Part shown: in pieces, positions 63,979 to 64,000 of the stretch
How the letters are laid out: each line of letters begins with the position of its first letter
Position numbering within the stretch: the stretch's first letter is position 1
Source: Candidatus Latescibacterota bacterium
GTDB taxonomy: Bacteria; Krumholzibacteriota; Krumholzibacteriia; WVZY01
Assembly: GCA_011772205.1 (NCBI GenBank)
Contig: WVZY01000006.1
Location: forward strand, 25,900-89,899
Length of the DNA: 64,000 nt
Direction of reading: 5' to 3'
Notes under the pieces: generated by a model
Seen by the model: the letters and a program-made list of their open reading frames with translations, nothing else
What the model was told of the DNA's origin: nothing
Databases searched by the model: none
Position numbers and translations under genes: made by a program

Positions 63979-64000
63979 CCATAGAAAGCGCCTGTCAAGT

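Noticed and set aside
73..64000. Prophage, integrase, transposase or toxin-antitoxin genes
   Set aside because: None was recognised; apart from the cytochrome scar and the right-edge repeat there is no sign of recent mobile DNA.

Overview
The window (about 52% GC by eye) reads as chromosome of an uncultivated Gram-negative-type (diderm) heterotrophic bacterium. Evidence for two membranes is an OmpA-type peptidoglycan-binding domain inside a 1.9-kilo-residue putative outer-membrane barrel protein, TRAP transport, and secreted proteins ending in FlgD-like 'NPFNP' tails or an IPTL-CTERM tail. NPFNP tails are common in Fibrobacteres-Chlorobi-Bacteroidetes-related candidate phyla, but no rRNA or ribosomal protein gene is present, so the phylum is not fixed.

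Layout. 1-4.1 kb (minus): smpB, a cell-wall amidase, a GerMN protein, murI and the start of rph. 4.6-5.1 kb: tRNA-Leu(CAG), a terminator and a decayed cytochrome c fragment with an in-frame TAG. 5.2-9.0 kb (plus): a complete TRAP operon of the TPR-associated type (T component, DctP, DctQ, DctM). 9.2-12.8 kb: a secreted metalloprotease/beta-helix protein. 13-16 kb: a peroxiredoxin cut by TAG, divergent from a malic enzyme. 16.3-20.7 kb: two overlapping genes of the 2-hydroxyacyl-CoA dehydratase activase superfamily. 21-26 kb: a LytS/LytR-type two-component pair, divergent from a heparinase-like gene across paired promoters and a palindrome. 26-29.3 kb: an IPTL-CTERM subtilase and a glycosyltransferase. 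29.4-38 kb (minus): a GAF-PP2C phosphatase, nicotinate phosphoribosyltransferase, NifU-like and Mrp Fe-S proteins, two methyltransferases and ATP-type PEP carboxykinase. 38.3-42.7 kb (plus): a GT39-type glycosyltransferase fused to a beta-propeller, and a frameshifted alkaline-phosphatase-superfamily gene. 42.7-56 kb (minus): four large exported or envelope proteins. 56.5-60.2 kb (plus): an NtrBC-like pair and phosphofructokinase. 60.2-64 kb (minus): an alpha/beta hydrolase, a PH-like membrane protein and a LarA-type racemase, with a short repeat upstream.

How it fits together. Malic enzyme, PEP carboxykinase and phosphofructokinase describe C3/C4 and glycolytic/gluconeogenic carbon flow fed by TRAP uptake of organic acids. 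The most unusual block is 42.7-56 kb: a small DUF11 protein, a 900-residue DUF11 array, an OmpA/barrel protein and a protein with six 127-130-residue repeats. They lie head to tail behind a regulatory region carrying four exact-period 10-bp repeats, and look like one cell-surface assembly of unknown function. Three genes carry disruptions (two in-frame TAG codons and one A7 frameshift) that need checking against reads before any biological reading.
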